From Mediterraneibacter butyricigenes (GTDB lineage Bacteria; Bacillota; Clostridia; Lachnospirales; Lachnospiraceae), in NCBI RefSeq assembly GCF_003574295.1, contig NZ_BHGK01000001.1, positions 2,232,001-2,296,000 on the forward strand: DNA of 64,000 nucleotides, written 5' to 3'. The position numbers were made by a program, and so were the translations under genes. Below, one piece after another: positions 34,590 through 44,152 of this stretch (positions within the stretch are counted from its first letter, which is position 1; every line of letters begins with the position of its first letter). The notes under the pieces are model-generated. The model worked only from the letters and a program-made list of their open reading frames with translations. It was not told where the DNA came from and ran no database searches.

Positions 34590-34618
34590 TTGTAAAAGTC
34601 AGTTTGTTCCCTTATAAT
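34590..34618 (+). promoter_or_regulatory. guaA promoter
   Basis: TTGTAA (34590-34595) and TATAAT (34613-34618) are 17 bases apart. The transcript leader is about 60 bases. No riboswitch-like structure was recognised. Confidence 0.75.
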
Positions 34619-34687
34619 AAGAAACGTATCGACAACTCAGTCAAAGATTTTGTTGAATTACGGAAAGAAAAACAAGGAGGAACTCAA

Positions 34688-36235
34688 GTGAAGCGAGAAT
34701 TAGTCATAGTCCTTGACTTTGGTGGGCAGTACAATCAACTTGTAGCGCGTCGGGTGCGAGAGTGCAATGTGTACTGTGAAATTTATTCTTACAAGACAGA
34801 TATAGAGAAAATCAAAGCAATGAATCCGAAGGGAATTATTTTGACCGGAGGACCAAACAGTTGCTATGAAGCAGAATCCCCGACTTATTCCAAAGAATTA
34901 TTCGAACTTGGAATTCCGGTACTGGGCCTTTGCTATGGAGCACAGTTAATGTCCCATGTATTGGGCGGCGAGGTAAAACTCGCAGATGTAAGGGAATATG
35001 GAAAGACAGAAGTGATCATTGACAAGACAGCGTCAAAAGTATTTGAAGGTGTGAGCACACCGACCATTTGCTGGATGAGTCATTTTGATTATATTGCAAA
35101 GGTGGCACCGGGATTTGAGATCAGTGCACATACTGCAGACTGCCCGGTAGCGGCAGCAGAAAATGAAGAAAAGAAATTATATGCGATTCAGTTTCATCCG
35201 GAAGTACTGCATACGGCAGAAGGAACAAAGATGATCAACAACTTTGTGAAAAATGTCTGCGAATGTGCAGGAGACTGGAAGATGGATGCGTTTGTAGAAG
35301 AGACGATCAAAGCAATCCGCGAGAAAGTCGGAGACGGCAGAGTATTGCTGGCACTATCCGGTGGAGTGGATTCTTCTGTGGCGGCAGGTCTGTTGTCCAG
35401 AGCAATCGGAAAGCAACTGACTTGCGTGTTTGTGGATCATGGACTTCTTCGGAAGGATGAAGGAGACGAAGTAGAAGGTGTCTTTGGTCCGAACGGACAG
35501 TTTGACCTGAACTTTATCCGTGTGAATGCACAGGAAAGATATTATAACAAACTTGCCGGAGTTACAGAACCGGAAGCAAAACGTAAGATTATCGGAGAAG
35601 AGTTTATCCGAATCTTTGAAGAAGAGGCAAAAAAAATCGGAGCCGTAGATTTCTTGGCACAGGGAACCATTTACCCGGATGTGGTAGAAAGCGGTCTGGG
35701 TGGAGAATCCGCAGTCATCAAATCTCACCACAATGTCGGAGGCCTTCCGGATTTCGTAGATTTCAAGGAAATCATCGAACCGCTTCGTGATCTGTTTAAA
35801 GATGAAGTACGTAAAGCTGGATTAGAGCTGGGAATTCCGGAAAAGTTGGTATTCCGTCAGCCATTCCCAGGACCGGGACTTGGAATCCGTATTATTGGAG
35901 AAGTAACTGCGGAGAAAGTACGGATCGTACAGGATGCAGATGCGATTTACCGGGAAGAAATTGCCAATGCAGGACTCGACCGTGGAATCGGACAGTACTT
36001 TGCAGCATTGACCAATATGCGAAGTGTCGGTGTCATGGGAGATGAGAGAACCTATGATTATGCGGTAGCATTGCGTGCGGTAAATACTGTGGATTTCATG
36101 ACGGCAGAGGCAGCAGAGATTCCATATGAAGTACTGAATAAGGTGATGAGCAGAATCATCAATGAAGTGCGTGGGGTCAACCGGGTATTTTATGACCTGA
36201 CCAGTAAACCGCCGGGAACGATAGAGTTTGAATAG
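34688..36235 (+). CDS. guaA: GMP synthase (glutamine-hydrolysing)
   Basis: The 515-residue protein converts XMP to GMP. It has the glutaminase domain with Cys82 in GLCYG and the His/Glu of QFHPEV, then the ATP-pyrophosphatase P-loop [10 protein letters not shown], and the C-terminal dimer domain ending KPPGTIEFE. The start is the GTG at 34688, seven bases after AAGGAGG; the frame is open from 34604 but there includes the promoter. It is intact, and the Tn7-like module starts just downstream of its stop. Confidence 0.96.
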   Translation: MKRELVIVLDFGGQYNQLVARRVRECNVYCEIYSYKTDIEKIKAMNPKGIILTGGPNSCYEAESPTYSKELFELGIPVLGLCYGAQLMSHVLGGEVKLADVREYGKTEVIIDKTASKVFEGVSTPTICWMSHFDYIAKVAPGFEISAHTADCPVAAAENEEKKLYAIQFHPEVLHTAEGTKMINNFVKNVCECAGDWKMDAFVEETIKAIREKVGDGRVLLALSGGVDSSVAAGLLSRAIGKQLTCVFVDHGLLRKDEGDEVEGVFGPNGQFDLNFIRVNAQERYYNKLAGVTEPEAKRKIIGEEFIRIFEEEAKKIGAVDFLAQGTIYPDVVESGLGGESAVIKSHHNVGGLPDFVDFKEIIEPLRDLFKDEVRKAGLELGIPEKLVFRQPFPGPGLGIRIIGEVTAEKVRIVQDADAIYREEIANAGLDRGIGQYFAALTNMRSVGVMGDERTYDYAVALRAVNTVDFMTAEAAEIPYEVLNKVMSRIINEVRGVNRVFYDLTSKPPGTIEFE

Positions 36236-36341
36236 TTGACGCTGTAGAATCCCACATCAATCCCCACGAATTTGTAATTTACATTTTCCATGGGAATTGA
36301 CCTAAGAACTACTTAGAAAACAAAATAAGAAATAAAAAATG

Positions 36342-36374
36342 AGACCTTGCGTTGAAAAATGCAGGGTCTTTTTG
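36342..36374 (+). terminator. Terminator downstream of guaA
   Basis: AGACCTTGC (36342-36350) pairs with GCAGGGTCT (36361-36369) through one G-U pair, followed by T-run. It is probably guaA's own terminator, which would place the transposon edge after it. Confidence 0.75.
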
Positions 36375-36590
36375 TTTGGTAAAAAACATGACTTCACATA
36401 ACAAAAACCTTGTATTTAAGCGGTTTTCCGTTAGTTAAAGCATATTATTTTCTAGCTATTTTTCTTGTTTTAAAAATGAAAATAAAAAAGAAAAAGAGAG
36501 AGTTTTTTATAATAAAAAAACTTGGAGCTACGGGGAGATAATTGCGAAAATAGTGGGGAATTGGTTACGAATGATCATAGAGTAAATTTG

Positions 36591-36749
36591 TTTTTGGGGA
36601 TTTGGGAAGAAATTTTGGAACCCCAAAAAACTGAAAAGCCCCATTTTACAAGGAAAATCTATGATATTGTACTGTTTTACCAGATTTCATTCCCCAAAAA
36701 GATGTTTTTGGGAACGGTTTTGGGAAGTTTTTGGCGCGTTTTTGGGAAA
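36591..36749. repeat. TTTTTGGGRA repeats near tnsA, possible transposon-end sites
   Basis: TTTTTGGGGA or TTTTTGGGAA occurs directly at 36591-36600, 36705-36714 and 36739-36748, with the shorter TTTTGGGAA at 36718-36726, and inverted as CCCCAAAAA at 36621-36629 and 36692-36700. Clustered short repeats beside tnsA would suit TnsB binding sites in a Tn7-like end. The exact TGT terminus was not identified. The A+T-rich stretch 36375-36590 shows no gene. Confidence 0.45.
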
Positions 36750-36769
36750 CGCAGAAAGGATGGTTTATT

Positions 36770-37135
36770 GTGATAAAGAAAAATTACAAAGGGCGATGTG
36801 AACGCAGGACAATTGACAAGGCAGAAGGAGTATGTAGGTTTTATAGCAAGATACAATCAGTGTACGCTGATAAGCTTGTCGAGAATGAGCAGGTTGTAGA
36901 GATACATTGCAACGTTCTTCTTGAAGGTCTTGATACAGAAGCGTATACGACAGATTTTCTTTGCAAGAAAAAGGATGGTTCGTACATGATAAGGGAATGT
37001 GTGGAGCGAAAATATATTACAAAGCCAAAGACGGTAAAACAGCTTGATGTGTCATTGGATTATTGGCGAAAGAGAGGAATCGAAGATTGGGGAATTGTGG
37101 TAGATAAGGAGGTGCCTGATCATGAAGAAAAATGA
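36770..37135 (+). CDS. tnsA: TnsA-like transposon endonuclease
   Basis: The 121-residue protein fits the catalytic domain of TnsA: an early acidic residue in IDKAEG, then YTTDF and IRECVERK positioned like the E, D and Q/E-x-K residues of the restriction-like nuclease fold. TnsA cuts the 5' ends of the element during cut-and-paste transposition, with TnsB. It is short and lacks an evident C-terminal TnsC-binding extension. The start is the GTG at 36770 with GAAAGGATGG before it. It overlaps tnsB by 14 bases, and the four transposition genes form one operon. Confidence 0.8.
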   Translation: MIKKNYKGRCERRTIDKAEGVCRFYSKIQSVYADKLVENEQVVEIHCNVLLEGLDTEAYTTDFLCKKKDGSYMIRECVERKYITKPKTVKQLDVSLDYWRKRGIEDWGIVVDKEVPDHEEK

Positions 37136-38945
37136 TTATTTGAAAATTGATGATACTATCTATCGAATACTTGCGGTGGATAAGGATAATTATTTGGTAC
37201 TTAACTGTAATACAAAGAACATGCCTGCGTGGAGGTTGGAAGTTGAATTATCCGATGGCGTCATTATTAATAGAGAAGAAGCTTTTGAAATTCTAGAAAT
37301 TGAACTTATCGAAGAGGAACTCACAGGCACAGCCTTCAAACAGGCACACGCACGTTACACGATGATTGCTGGTGTGCTTGCTTTCATGAATGATGATTCA
37401 CTAAGAAATCGAGCAATAACAATGGCGGTTGATACTTATGGAATCAGTAGAAGGACATTAACCACATACCTGTGCAATTATCTGGCGACAGATAATATAT
37501 CAAGTCTTGTGCCAAAGTCTAGAAAAAAGAATCGACCAATGACAGATGATGAAAAAATAATGAGATGGTCTTTGAATAAATTTTATTACACTAGGCATAA
37601 GAATAAGCTTTCTGATTGCTACATAATGATGCTAAAAGAAAAGTACACCGATGAGAATGGTAAGTTGAAAGATGAACATCCAAGCATCCATCAGTTTCGT
37701 TATTTCTTTAATAAAACGCGAAAAAAGCAAACCGAGCTTATCTCTCGTGAAGGCATAAAAGAATATCAACTTAACTATAGACCGCTTCTTGGTGAAGGTA
37801 TACACGATTTTGCGCCTACAATTGGAACTGGAATGCTTGATGGCACAGTGTGCGACTTGTATCTAGTTGATTCTTCAGGAAAGCTTGTTGGTAGACCTCT
37901 CCTTGTTGCATGTGTAGATGCATACTCCGGGTTATGCTGTGGCTATTCCTTATTATGGGAAGGTGGTGTTTACAGCGTTCGTGAAATGATGTTAAACGTA
38001 ATCGAGGATAAGGTCAAATGGTGTAAACAATTTGGTATTCAGATTGAGAAACACCAATGGCCATGCGATAAGCTACCTGGAGTATTAGTTACAGATAGGG
38101 GATCTGAGTATATATCTTATAATTTTGAACAGATTTCGGAATTGGGATGTCAGGTGATATCGTTGCCAAGTTTTTCGGCGAATATGAAAGGTCCTGTGGA
38201 GAAATTATTTGATTTAGTGCAGGATAGTTTTAAACCATTTTTAAAAGGTTACGGCGTGATTGAAAAGGATTTTCAGAAACGTGGAATAAAAGATTATCGA
38301 TTAGAGAGTTGCCTAACTATAGAACAATTTGAAAAAATCATAATTCATACCATTATCTACTATAATAACCGAGTTCTTGAAAGTTTTCCTTACACCAACG
38401 AAATGATAGATGCTGAGATTGTTCCTACTCCAGCAGGTATCTGGAATTATCAAACTGAGTATGGGAATAGTAACTTGCTATCGGTTAGTAGAGAACAACT
38501 TATATTGACATTACTTCCACGAACAGAAGGGCATTTTACCAGAAAAGGGTTAGTAGTAAACAAGATGCGCTATGATGCGGATGGGTTTACTGAAGAATAT
38601 CTTAATGGTGGAAAATGTACTGTGGCTTTTAATCCAGATGATGCCAGTGTGGTTTGGCTTCTAAAAGAAGGCGATTATATTAAATTCTCGTTAATTGAAA
38701 AGAAATATCAAGGGATGTCGGTAGATGAAGTACATACTCAAAAAAAGAAACAGAAACAATATGTTGCGGGCTTTCGAGAGGATGCATTAGCGGCAAAAGT
38801 AGATCTAGCTCAAAAGATAAATACAATAGTAGAACACGCATTAAAGTCTGATGACACAGATATAACAGGGGTCACTAAAAGAAGACAAAAGGCCAGAATT
38901 CAAAGACATAGAAATTTGATGAGTGAGGTGATTGATAATGAATAA
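37122..38945 (+). CDS. tnsB: TnsB-like DDE transposase
   Basis: The 607-residue protein has an N-terminal DNA-binding part and an RNase H-like catalytic core with Asp240 (GMLDGT), Asp325 (LVTDRGSEY) and Glu360 (MKGPVEKLF), followed by a C-terminal basic region. It would bind the transposon ends and make the 3' cuts and strand transfer. The ATG at 37122 follows AAGGAGGTG. It is the second gene of the tnsABC-tniQ operon. Confidence 0.92.
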   Translation: MKKNDYLKIDDTIYRILAVDKDNYLVLNCNTKNMPAWRLEVELSDGVIINREEAFEILEIELIEEELTGTAFKQAHARYTMIAGVLAFMNDDSLRNRAITMAVDTYGISRRTLTTYLCNYLATDNISSLVPKSRKKNRPMTDDEKIMRWSLNKFYYTRHKNKLSDCYIMMLKEKYTDENGKLKDEHPSIHQFRYFFNKTRKKQTELISREGIKEYQLNYRPLLGEGIHDFAPTIGTGMLDGTVCDLYLVDSSGKLVGRPLLVACVDAYSGLCCGYSLLWEGGVYSVREMMLNVIEDKVKWCKQFGIQIEKHQWPCDKLPGVLVTDRGSEYISYNFEQISELGCQVISLPSFSANMKGPVEKLFDLVQDSFKPFLKGYGVIEKDFQKRGIKDYRLESCLTIEQFEKIIIHTIIYYNNRVLESFPYTNEMIDAEIVPTPAGIWNYQTEYGNSNLLSVSREQLILTLLPRTEGHFTRKGLVVNKMRYDADGFTEEYLNGGKCTVAFNPDDASVVWLLKEGDYIKFSLIEKKYQGMSVDEVHTQKKKQKQYVAGFREDALAAKVDLAQKINTIVEHALKSDDTDITGVTKRRQKARIQRHRNLMSEVIDNE

Positions 38946-40173
38946 TTATAGTGAATTATTACCTAAAATGTTATTTGGTGAAGACTTGAAAAATACGTTA
39001 CAAATATTACCTGATTACGATGAATCAGTAAGAAATCTTGATGCTGGTACGAGACTAATGGAGTTGATGAATATTTATAAAGTATTTGTACCACAGAATT
39101 TATCTTTAGAAATCTATACAAAGCTTTATATGATGACAGTAATGTCGCTGCAGCAAAAAGGAACAGTTGACGCTACAAGACAGCTTAACGCGAATCATCG
39201 AGCAATGACTTCTAATAAGGAGTATAGAGGTATTATTACTGGAGCATCGTCGTGTACAGTTATTGGTCCAAGCGGATGTGGAAAAACAACATCTGTACAA
39301 CGTGCTGTAGAGATACTTGGTGGTACAATCACGAATACGCAACCTTATAGAAAGATTATTCCCGCTTTGATTGTCTCGACACCATTTGATGCAAATTACA
39401 GAGGATTGCTTCTACAAGTTTTGCTTTCTGTAGATAATGAATTGGATACCGATTACTATAAGGCCGCCTGTAAATCAAATGTAAATGCTCAACAAATCTT
39501 GGGAATGGTATGCCAAGTAGCTCATCTTCATATTGGAACTCTAATATTGGACGAAATTCAGTTTCTTGTACAACATCGTGCAGGTACAACACTATACAAA
39601 ATGATCCTTCAATTAATTAACAACTCTGGAATATCCGTAATGATGATTGGCACAGAGGAATGTCTGGACTATTTTGACCAGGCGCCGCAGATGGCGCGAA
39701 GAACAACCGGACTTCAATATCGTAACTTGGATTATGGCGATAAGTTTAAAGAGTTGTGCCAAGAACTATTTCATAGGCAGTACACAAAGAATATCTCTGA
39801 GTTAACCGAAAGAATATACGTATGGTTATATGAACATTCAGCAGGTAATATAGCCAATTTAACTGCGTTGATTCACGATGCGCAAGAGCTAAGTATTATG
39901 GATGGGAGTGAGTGTCTAAATATTACTTCCTTAATAAAAGCATATGACAAACGTATGCAAATGCTTCACGGATATATTGAACAAAAAAATTCAAATAGAA
40001 AGAAAACTTCTTATAAGACGACAAGTAGCATTACAGTTCTAGAACAAATCGAAACAAAGGTAACTGTTACTGATGTGACTATTGCAGAAATAGCTGGAAT
40101 TATCAAAAATAAAGATTTGAATGCAATAGAAACGTACAGAAAACATTTTAATGTTGAGGAGGTAGTTGTATGA
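38938..40173 (+). CDS. tnsC: TnsC-like transposition ATPase
   Basis: The 411-residue AAA+ protein has Walker A GPSGCGKTT (residues 110-118) and Walker B LILDEIQF. It would link the target selector to the TnsAB transposase and give target immunity. The start is the ATG at 38938 with an AGGTGAT site, overlapping tnsB; its stop overlaps tniQ in an ATGA arrangement. Confidence 0.92.
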   Translation: MNNYSELLPKMLFGEDLKNTLQILPDYDESVRNLDAGTRLMELMNIYKVFVPQNLSLEIYTKLYMMTVMSLQQKGTVDATRQLNANHRAMTSNKEYRGIITGASSCTVIGPSGCGKTTSVQRAVEILGGTITNTQPYRKIIPALIVSTPFDANYRGLLLQVLLSVDNELDTDYYKAACKSNVNAQQILGMVCQVAHLHIGTLILDEIQFLVQHRAGTTLYKMILQLINNSGISVMMIGTEECLDYFDQAPQMARRTTGLQYRNLDYGDKFKELCQELFHRQYTKNISELTERIYVWLYEHSAGNIANLTALIHDAQELSIMDGSECLNITSLIKAYDKRMQMLHGYIEQKNSNRKKTSYKTTSSITVLEQIETKVTVTDVTIAEIAGIIKNKDLNAIETYRKHFNVEEVVV

Positions 40174-41612
40174 TTTCATACTTTCCTGGATTATATCCTG
40201 ACGAACTATTTTATTCGGTTGTAAGCAGATATTTTGTACATATATATCCATCTTATATTTTAGCTATTGAAGACTTATGTAAGACCAAAACAAGCAGAAT
40301 AGATATGGAATTTGGCTTACAATCCTTAAATTCAGACATAAAGAATTTTTTAGAACAGGTATATGGCTTGAAAAACATACTTTTACATAACACGATGTTT
40401 CCACAATATGCAAAATTTGAAACAGTAGAACGCAGGGATCTAGCAGCACAAGTTATGTTAACCGGTGAAGGCGATATACATTCCGCATTAATATTTCCGA
40501 AAAATAAGAGTGGGTCAAGATATCTTAGATACTGCCCGTTATGTTTTGAAAAAGACAGGAATGAGTTTGGAGAAGCATATTGGCATAGAACACATCAAAT
40601 ACGTGGAATAAATGTTTGCGGTACACACGGATGCTACCTCCATGATAGTAATATCGAAATAAACTCTAAGTCTTCTCCAAGGTTGTGGGTCGCAGACGAT
40701 ATTGTAGTAGATTCATCAGTTAATTATGCATCTGATAAAGAAATACAATTCACAGATTATGTTGTAAAGATAATACAGTCTCCGATACCAAGAGATCAAC
40801 CTCAAATATCTGACTGGCTTATCTCAAAATTAGAAGGAACAGAATATATCACAGCACGAGGAAAACGCAAGTATGTTACTAAATTACATAGTGATATGCA
40901 GGAATATTACAAGCAGTTCGGGTTAAGTGGTATTGAACAGCAGTATCAGGTAGTTAAGTTATTTACAGGAGCTAACAATAATTTTCTAGATATTTGTAAG
41001 CTAGCATTTTTTCTGAAGATACCAATAGAAGAACTTATGAATCCAAAATTACCAGAAAAGTCGCAAACTGAAAGATTCAATGAGAAAGTTGAACAATTGT
41101 ATAAAGAAGGACTTGGCTGTCATTGTATCGCCAGAAAGGTAGGATCATGTCCTTCGACAGCACTTAAAGCAAATCGTATTAAAGAAAAAGCACCACATGA
41201 TTATGCAGTTCGAAAAGGAATAGCAAAAAAGAATTGGAACGCAATGGACGTAGAGATGTTACCGAAGGTCAAAGAATTGTGCGAAAAGATCTACACAGGT
41301 GGCGATGACAGGCCTAAGCGAGTTACTGCCTTTGCAATTACTAAGGCGATGAGCTGGCCGGATAAGAGGCTGGACTATCTGCCACGCTGTAAGGAACTAG
41401 TACAAAGATACTCTATGGAAAGTATGGAGGAGTATTGGGCAAGGGAGTGTGTTTTCTTTTATAAAATTTTACTAGAAGAAAGTACAACTATAACATGGCG
41501 GAACCTTCGTGATAAGACAAATCTGACACGAAAAAATTTTGAAAGATGCAAAAAGTATCTAAGTAACTATACAGATAAGGTTATGGCGGAGATGATTAGA
41601 AAGTTAATTTAG
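40170..41612 (+). CDS. tniQ: TniQ/TnsD-family target selector
   Basis: The 480-residue protein has the TniQ zinc-binding segment CPLCFEKDRNEFGEAYWHR and then CGTHGCYLH, followed by helical DNA-binding repeats (a CHCIARKVGSCPSTALKANR-like helix-turn-helix near the middle). Proteins of this length act like TnsD: they bind a conserved chromosomal site and recruit TnsC. Because the module is directly downstream of guaA, the 3' end of guaA is the likely recognition site. No tnsE and no cas genes are nearby. Confidence 0.9.
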   Translation: MISYFPGLYPDELFYSVVSRYFVHIYPSYILAIEDLCKTKTSRIDMEFGLQSLNSDIKNFLEQVYGLKNILLHNTMFPQYAKFETVERRDLAAQVMLTGEGDIHSALIFPKNKSGSRYLRYCPLCFEKDRNEFGEAYWHRTHQIRGINVCGTHGCYLHDSNIEINSKSSPRLWVADDIVVDSSVNYASDKEIQFTDYVVKIIQSPIPRDQPQISDWLISKLEGTEYITARGKRKYVTKLHSDMQEYYKQFGLSGIEQQYQVVKLFTGANNNFLDICKLAFFLKIPIEELMNPKLPEKSQTERFNEKVEQLYKEGLGCHCIARKVGSCPSTALKANRIKEKAPHDYAVRKGIAKKNWNAMDVEMLPKVKELCEKIYTGGDDRPKRVTAFAITKAMSWPDKRLDYLPRCKELVQRYSMESMEEYWARECVFFYKILLEESTTITWRNLRDKTNLTRKNFERCKKYLSNYTDKVMAEMIRKLI

Positions 41613-41668
41613 AAACTGAGAATAAAAGAAGTTATTTTATATCATATAACTGCATTGTAATTGATTTA

Positions 41669-41884
41669 CTACAATTTATCGTAGTGAAAAGTTACGATGT
41701 CACTAGGAGTGCAGTCAAGAATTTGGCATAGCTTGCCTAAAGTAATCAACGTGATATTCTTTCTTTTTTTTAGGGAATCAAGCGTTTTGTTGTCAATTCC
41801 TTGTTTGAGTAACTGGTACTGCGAAATGTTCTTCTTTTTCATTGTTTCCCACATAGGAGAATAGTCAATTATTATGATAATCAC
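41669..41884 (-). CDS. XRE/Cro-type helix-turn-helix regulator
   Basis: The 71-residue protein has a Cro/C1 helix-turn-helix (NISQYQLLKQGI, then LDSLKKRKNITLITLGKLCQIL) and ends CTPSDIVTFH, the usual end of small Clostridial XRE repressors. The GTG start at 41884 lies close to AAGGGCG. It is divergent from a promoter whose -35 region contains the TTGTGG/CCACAA inverted repeat, and probably controls the genes that follow. Confidence 0.82.
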   Translation of the reverse strand: MIIIIIDYSPMWETMKKKNISQYQLLKQGIDNKTLDSLKKRKNITLITLGKLCQILDCTPSDIVTFHYDKL

Positions 41885-41933
41885 CGCCCTTATTCGATGA
41901 TTTTATTATATGTTGATATTGTGAAACTTGACT

Positions 41934-41962
41934 TTGTGGGGATATCCACAATGTGGTATAAT
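41934..41962 (+). promoter_or_regulatory. Promoter and operator divergent from the XRE gene
   Basis: TTGTGG (41934-41939) and TATAAT (41957-41962) are 17 bases apart. The inverted repeat TTGTGG/CCACAA (41934-41951) overlaps the promoter and is a candidate XRE operator. Confidence 0.5.
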
Positions 41963-42085
41963 TCTCTCGAAGCTAATATAGAAAAATGATGAAGTGGGAA
42001 TACAATATCTTATAGTGACCGCAGAAAAACCACTTCAGAACATAGCATCTATTAGAAAGAAAAAATCATATTATTTCACCTTTTA

Positions 42086-42118
42086 TAAAACCTAATACAG
42101 AAAATTTACGTCTAGGAA
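42086..42118 (+). promoter_or_regulatory. ECF-type promoter before the sigma-factor operon
   Basis: TAAAACCT (42086-42093), 15 bases, then CGTCTAGGAA (42109-42118). AACC plus N16 plus CGTC is the usual ECF sigma pattern. The same bipartite sequence recurs at 44090-44122. Confidence 0.75.
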
Positions 42119-42140
42119 GTAAAAAGAAGGCAGAAATATT

Positions 42141-42323
42141 GTGGATGAAGAAAGATTTAAGTTGGTTTACAAAAAAATAGTGGATTCTTATCTGTTGGAT
42201 TCAAAAATTGCAAAACGGATATATCATAAAATCATGATGACACTGTTCGGAAAAGATTCTGATTCAGACGATTGGCAGGAAAATGACACAGATAAGAAAA
42301 GAGAAAGAGAGAAAATGAAATGA
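42141..42323 (+). CDS. Small charged protein upstream of the sigma factor
   Basis: The 60-residue protein starts with GTG. It has an amphipathic helical first half and a highly charged C-terminus (DDWQENDTDKKREREK). No family is recognised. Its stop overlaps the sigma-factor start (ATGA), so the two are translationally coupled, and both lie after the ECF-type promoter. It could be a small regulator of the sigma factor. Confidence 0.6.
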   Translation: MDEERFKLVYKKIVDSYLLDSKIAKRIYHKIMMTLFGKDSDSDDWQENDTDKKREREKMK

Positions 42324-44074
42324 AATGTTATGCTTGTAAAACAGATATTAGAGATGAAGACTCCTTCTGTAAAAAATGTGGCAGTCCACAGAGATTTACA
42401 AAGCTGATTAATCAGGCATTGCAAAAGGATCAAGAAGCTTTAGCTTGGCTTTATAAGATGACATACAACAATGTATATCATACCATTTGTGCTGTTGCAA
42501 AATTAGATGATGATATAGTATTTGATTTAATTCAGGATATTTACATCAAGGCTTTTCAAAATTTGTCACAGTTAAAAGAACCAGAAGCTTTTCGCGGATG
42601 GATTAAAGTAATAAGCAGGAATGAAACCATAAATTATCTTAGAAAGAAAAAAGAAGTTACCTTTTCTCAAATGGTTTCTGTTGATTCTGATGAAATGATT
42701 GAATTCGAGGATACTAGAAAAGACAGATGTCCAGAAGAGATAGTTGATCAAAAAGAAACGGCTAGACTTTTGAATGAAATTTTGGATCAGTTGTCAGAAG
42801 AACAAAGAATAGTTGTTTATATGCATTATTATGAACAACTTAAAGTAAAGGATATTGCAAATATATTAGACGTTTCAGAAGGAACTGTAAAGAGTAGATT
42901 GAATTATGGAAGGAAGAAAATAGAAGTTTGTATTAAGAAACTTGAAAAGAAAGGGACGAAACTTTATGGCCTTGCTCCAATTTCATTTTTCTTTGCTTTA
43001 TTTGCAACTCAGGAAGCGCAGGCTTCAGAAATACCAAACCCAGTGACGTTGCAGAATATAGAAACAAAACTTTCGTCAAGGTTATCAAATACATCTTATT
43101 CTGAAAATCCTACTCAGAATATAAATAAAAATCCTACGACAATGTCAGGAAAAGAGGCTGTAAAAACAGCAGCATCTATAACCGGAAAAAGTACTCTGAA
43201 CAAAGTGGTTGCGAGTGTGGTTACTATTGCAATCGTTGGGGCAGGAGGCGTTGGAATCCACTCAATGAAAAAAGAAGAAGAACCACAGAAAAAACAAGAT
43301 GAGATAGTAACAGAGCAGGAATCTCCTGTACAGAATATAAATTTGGATGATTTGATTGGTGGCTATGGAAATGACGAATATCTTCTGGAACTTTCATATA
43401 TAGATGGAAGTTTGTTTATTCAATCGGGTATTATTCCAGGAAAAGAAATGTTTTCCTATGCTTATGACGAGGTTCAGGTAGATGGAAACACTATGAAAGC
43501 CACATATGAGGAATGTAATGGAGGAGATGTTGTAAATGCTGATGGAACAATAACAAATGACGATGTTGAGAGAACAGATACTTTTGTGTTGGATGATGAC
43601 GGCACATTAACTGTAACTTTCGCTGGTATCAATGAAATTAGAAGCGGGTCATACAAACGATATGAAGGGGATGGCTCGGTGTTCGATGCTGCGATAGAAG
43701 ACGCAAAACTAGAGGAATTTTTGATTCCGTACGAGGACCAGTTTTTTTACTATTTCAATCTTACATATGAAAATGGTGTGCTGTCAATAAAATCCAGTCC
43801 GCTGCCGGGGCGTGAAGATTTTATTATAAATAATTATCAGGGATCAAATCCTAATCCGGTAGATACGATTACCTATGAGTATGATTCGTTTGAAATAAAG
43901 GAGGATAGACACGGTTATTCACTTTACGGATATCATACAAATTTTGATGGATGTACAGAACCGGATATTTTTGCACTTAACGGAGATGGTTCTGTGACTG
44001 CAGTTTTTCAAGGAACACTTAAACCCAGATTCGCAACCTATGGTCCATATGATTTAAATGAGTATGAGGATTAA
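42320..44074 (+). CDS. Membrane-anchored ECF-like sigma factor with zinc ribbon and ectodomain
   Basis: The 584-residue protein combines several parts. A zinc ribbon (Cys3, Cys6, Cys17, Cys20) is followed by sigma region 2 (about 30-110, with FDLIQDIYIKAF and FRGWIKVISRN) and sigma region 4 (about 148-205, DIANILDVSEGTVKSRL). After a hydrophobic stretch (215-235) and linker, one membrane helix (about 295-314) leads to an external part holding two related beta-type repeats (about 340-450 and 460-580). Sigma factors fused to a membrane sensor are expected to be held at the membrane until released or signalled. Two matching ECF-type promoters nearby suggest that it controls its own operon. Confidence 0.85.
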   Translation: MKCYACKTDIRDEDSFCKKCGSPQRFTKLINQALQKDQEALAWLYKMTYNNVYHTICAVAKLDDDIVFDLIQDIYIKAFQNLSQLKEPEAFRGWIKVISRNETINYLRKKKEVTFSQMVSVDSDEMIEFEDTRKDRCPEEIVDQKETARLLNEILDQLSEEQRIVVYMHYYEQLKVKDIANILDVSEGTVKSRLNYGRKKIEVCIKKLEKKGTKLYGLAPISFFFALFATQEAQASEIPNPVTLQNIETKLSSRLSNTSYSENPTQNINKNPTTMSGKEAVKTAASITGKSTLNKVVASVVTIAIVGAGGVGIHSMKKEEEPQKKQDEIVTEQESPVQNINLDDLIGGYGNDEYLLELSYIDGSLFIQSGIIPGKEMFSYAYDEVQVDGNTMKATYEECNGGDVVNADGTITNDDVERTDTFVLDDDGTLTVTFAGINEIRSGSYKRYEGDGSVFDAAIEDAKLEEFLIPYEDQFFYYFNLTYENGVLSIKSSPLPGREDFIINNYQGSNPNPVDTITYEYDSFEIKEDRHGYSLYGYHTNFDGCTEPDIFALNGDGSVTAVFQGTLKPRFATYGPYDLNEYED

Positions 44075-44089
44075 AAAATTAAAAAAAAA

Positions 44090-44122
44090 TAAAACCTGAT
44101 TCGATTTTTTTACGTCTAGGAA
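44090..44122 (+). promoter_or_regulatory. ECF-type promoter before the OmpA-like lipoprotein gene
   Basis: TAAAACCT (44090-44097), 15 bases, CGTCTAGGAA (44113-44122): the same motif and spacing as at 42086-42118, while the 15-base spacers differ. A common sigma factor is strongly implied. Confidence 0.78.
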
Positions 44123-44152
44123 ATATAAATACAAACAGGAGGAAACAAATTA

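Noticed and set aside
34535-34687. Purine riboswitch before guaA
   Set aside because: The leader is short and no purine-aptamer core or terminator/antiterminator pair could be drawn.
36770-41612. CRISPR-associated transposon
   Set aside because: No cas gene or CRISPR repeats occur in the window; TniQ is long and TnsD-like.
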